A stretch of DNA of 64,000 nucleotides from Todiramphus chloris collaris (lineage: Eukaryota; Chordata; Aves; Coraciiformes; Alcedinidae). The stretch spans positions 424,277 through 488,276 of the forward strand of contig JANVCC010009895.1 of NCBI GenBank assembly GCA_025345505.1. The letters are read 5' to 3'. The translations under genes and the position numbers were made by a program. Under the pieces are notes generated by a model. That model saw nothing but the letters and a program-made list of their open reading frames with translations. It was not told the origin of the DNA and ran no database searches. Below are positions 62,485 to 64,000 of this stretch, one piece after another (positions within the stretch are counted from its first letter, which is position 1; the number at the start of each line of letters is the position of its first letter).

Positions 62485-63057
62485 TGTCATGGTTTAGGGT
62501 TATAGCAGCCCACTAGACTTGTAACAATATCTTATCTCAGTGTGTGAGATTAGTTCTTTCATTGCACACCGGGTAAACAACCCCGCTCCTGGAATAATAG
62601 AGATAGTGAGTAAAACTTACATCTCTTCAGATGTTGGGCACCTCACATTCATGTGGCATTGGGGAGAGCCTGGATGGATTTTCCCATGTACTGCTTCATA
62701 GAATGGAAATTGTCAGGAAGGTCTCACCCACTCTTAGCCCTCTTGGACCACTTTGCCAGCTTTGCTCGGCTTGCCATGGGTCCTCTTCCAGTTTCTTCCT
62801 TGGAGCATCTGAGGAGGAGTCTGTCTATTCTGCCTTCGATCCCAATCTGTGTGTTCCTAAATCTGGTACCAGAATCCAGCTCCCAAACACAGCTCCTGTC
62901 TGCTGCAGAGCCCAGTCTGGGACCTTCCTGGTGCCTGCTCCAGAGCATCAGAGGTGACAGTGAAGTAATTACCATCAGGGGAGGGGTTTGGGTCGATACT
63001 GGTTTTGTATATATCTATTCTAGGTCTAGTGGGCTGCCCTGACCCTAAACTGTGACA
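62485..63057 (+). mobile_element. LTR9, 5' LTR of ERVL-like element L-E
   Basis: 573 bp, TGTCATGGTTTAGGG to AAACTGTGACA. The TGTCATGGTTTA start is common in avian ERVL LTRs as I recall them. A TATA-like TTTTGTATATATC sits at 63003-63016. Confidence 0.75.
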
Positions 63058-63064
63058 GATTTAT

Positions 63065-63082
63065 TGGCGCCCAACTTGGGTC
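63065..63082 (+). other. Primer binding site of L-E, tRNA-Lys type
   Basis: TGGCGCCCAACTTGGGTC, two mismatches to tRNA-Lys, 7 bases after LTR9. Confidence 0.8.
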
Positions 63083-63607
63083 ACGATCGGAGCTCTGATA
63101 GATTACCCGAATAGTTCAAATTCCGTTTCGCTCACTTGAGAGAGTATCACTTTTTTTCCTGAGTGTCTTTAAGAATTAGAAACTAAATCAGACTGCCTAA
63201 ATGATGTCGTTTCTGAGAGCAGTGTTGGTTCGTTTCTTCTTAACTTTTTTTTCAGAGTTAAATGCCATACTGTTCCCTTACATGCCGTATGCATTATGTT
63301 AGCATTTGCTTGTTCTCACTGTTTAGCTGAAATCTATGTTTCAGGCACTGGGCGAAAGCCGCTGCTTTCCTGTGCTGTTTATCTCTGATTTATGCTGTGC
63401 TGAATTGGGCAGCGAGTGCATCTCTGTACTATGGGCATTACACAGTGAATTTTATTACTGAGAGTACTTTTGGTTTCATCTGGAGAAGTTATACTGCTCC
63501 ATAGTATGCTAATCTGACTCCACTGCATTTTAGAACTCCATTAAATTCTGAGGATTGTGGACATGGTTATTACCAAAATATCATATTATAATTTTCATTT
63601 TCATTCA
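63083..63607 (+). other. L-E leader/ORF1 relic
   Basis: No long ORF. One 55-codon open stretch near 63340-63505 encodes AAAFLCCLSLIYAVLNW, a hydrophobic segment at the position where L-A has its hydrophobic ORF1 start. gag and protease are deleted, with RT text starting at about 63608. Confidence 0.4.
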
Positions 63608-64000
63608 TAACATGGGGTAACACAGCAGAAGATTTTGAGAAAGGTAAGAAAATAATTGAAAATCTTTTAGACACTGGTTTTACAATAAAAAGAAGCAAGG
63701 TCAAGGGACCTGAACAAGAGATCCAGTTTTTGGGAATCAAATGGCAAGATGGGCATCGCCAGATCCCGATGGATGTGGTTAACAGAATAACATCAGTGTC
63801 CCCACCAACTAACAAAAAGGAAACACAAGCCTTCTTAGGTGCTGTGGGTTTCTGGAGAATGCACATTCCTGGTTACAGTCAGATTGTAAAACCTCTCTAT
63901 GAAGTGACTTGAAAGAAAAACAATTTTAATTGGGGTCCTGAACAAAAACAGGACTTTGAACAGATCAAACGAGAGATCGTACATGAAGTAGCCCTTGGGC
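63608..64000 (+). pseudogene. pol: L-E RT thumb/connection (runs off the window)
   Basis: WGNTAEDFEKGKKIIENLLD, SKVKGPEQEIQFLGIKWQDG, NKKETQAFLGAVGFWRMHIP, then TGA (63910) and FNWGPEQKQDFEQIK. Close to L-A RT but a separate lineage. Confidence 0.85.

Overview
The window looks like avian genomic DNA made almost wholly of transposable elements. Two kinds of evidence point to a bird: CR1 LINEs with characteristic ORF1 (SGNH esterase), endonuclease/RT and 3' ends in ATTCTRTG-type repeats, and several classes of endogenous retrovirus (ERV). I found no host protein-coding gene, rRNA, tRNA gene or CRISPR array. The repeat density, nesting and decay suggest heterochromatin or a W-like chromosome, but that is inference. 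LTR1 to LTR11 below are labels local to this annotation.

Layout. 1-5.0 kb: a rearranged gamma-type (class I) provirus on the minus strand (LTR4, tRNA-His primer site) with env fragments and an inverted copy of its own 5' end. 5.0-11.7 kb: two 5'-truncated CR1s (one with a 689-codon open RT frame) and the only stretches without a recognised repeat. 11.7-17.0 kb: gamma gag and a reverse gamma gag-pro-pol with its 5' LTR (LTR8), interrupted by an unrelated LTR (LTR7). 17.0-26.8 kb: a class II (beta/ERVK-like) plus-strand provirus bounded by LTR1 copies and a perfect 6-bp duplication GTCTCC. It has been hit by a reverse LTR2, a gamma provirus with tRNA-Trp primer site, and an LTR3 that itself contains an opposite LTR3. 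It sits inside the integrase of a second, minus-strand class II provirus (26.8-31.7 kb). 31.7-36.6 kb: broken CR1s, env and integrase scraps, and two solo LTRs with target-site duplications.

36.6-56.9 kb is a set of nested insertions in one plus-strand gamma provirus. Its gag-pro and RT are separated by a minus-strand ERVL-like provirus (L-DB), itself split by a plus-strand provirus of the same family (L-A, duplication CTTCC). Its RNase H and integrase are separated by a nearly full-length CR1 that carries a solo LTR (LTR10, duplication CTCCTC). Its 3' region is split by a third ERVL-like copy (L-C, 56.9-62.0 kb). The window ends in a more distant ERVL-like element with a different LTR (LTR9) and a tRNA-Lys-type primer site.

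The most unusual system is the ERVL-like family L-A/L-DB/L-C. It has a tRNA-Lys primer site, no env, a CRE-TATA promoter and gag-pol in one reading frame. Its first ORF begins with about three hydrophobic, probably membrane-spanning segments and ends at a UGA present at the same place in all three copies. A second stop (UAG) at the gag/protease boundary is also shared by all three, while most other stops are private. This suggests a membrane-anchored Gag with stop-codon-controlled expression in an envelope-less retroelement. Positions and motifs were read by eye, and boundaries without target-site duplications are approximate.
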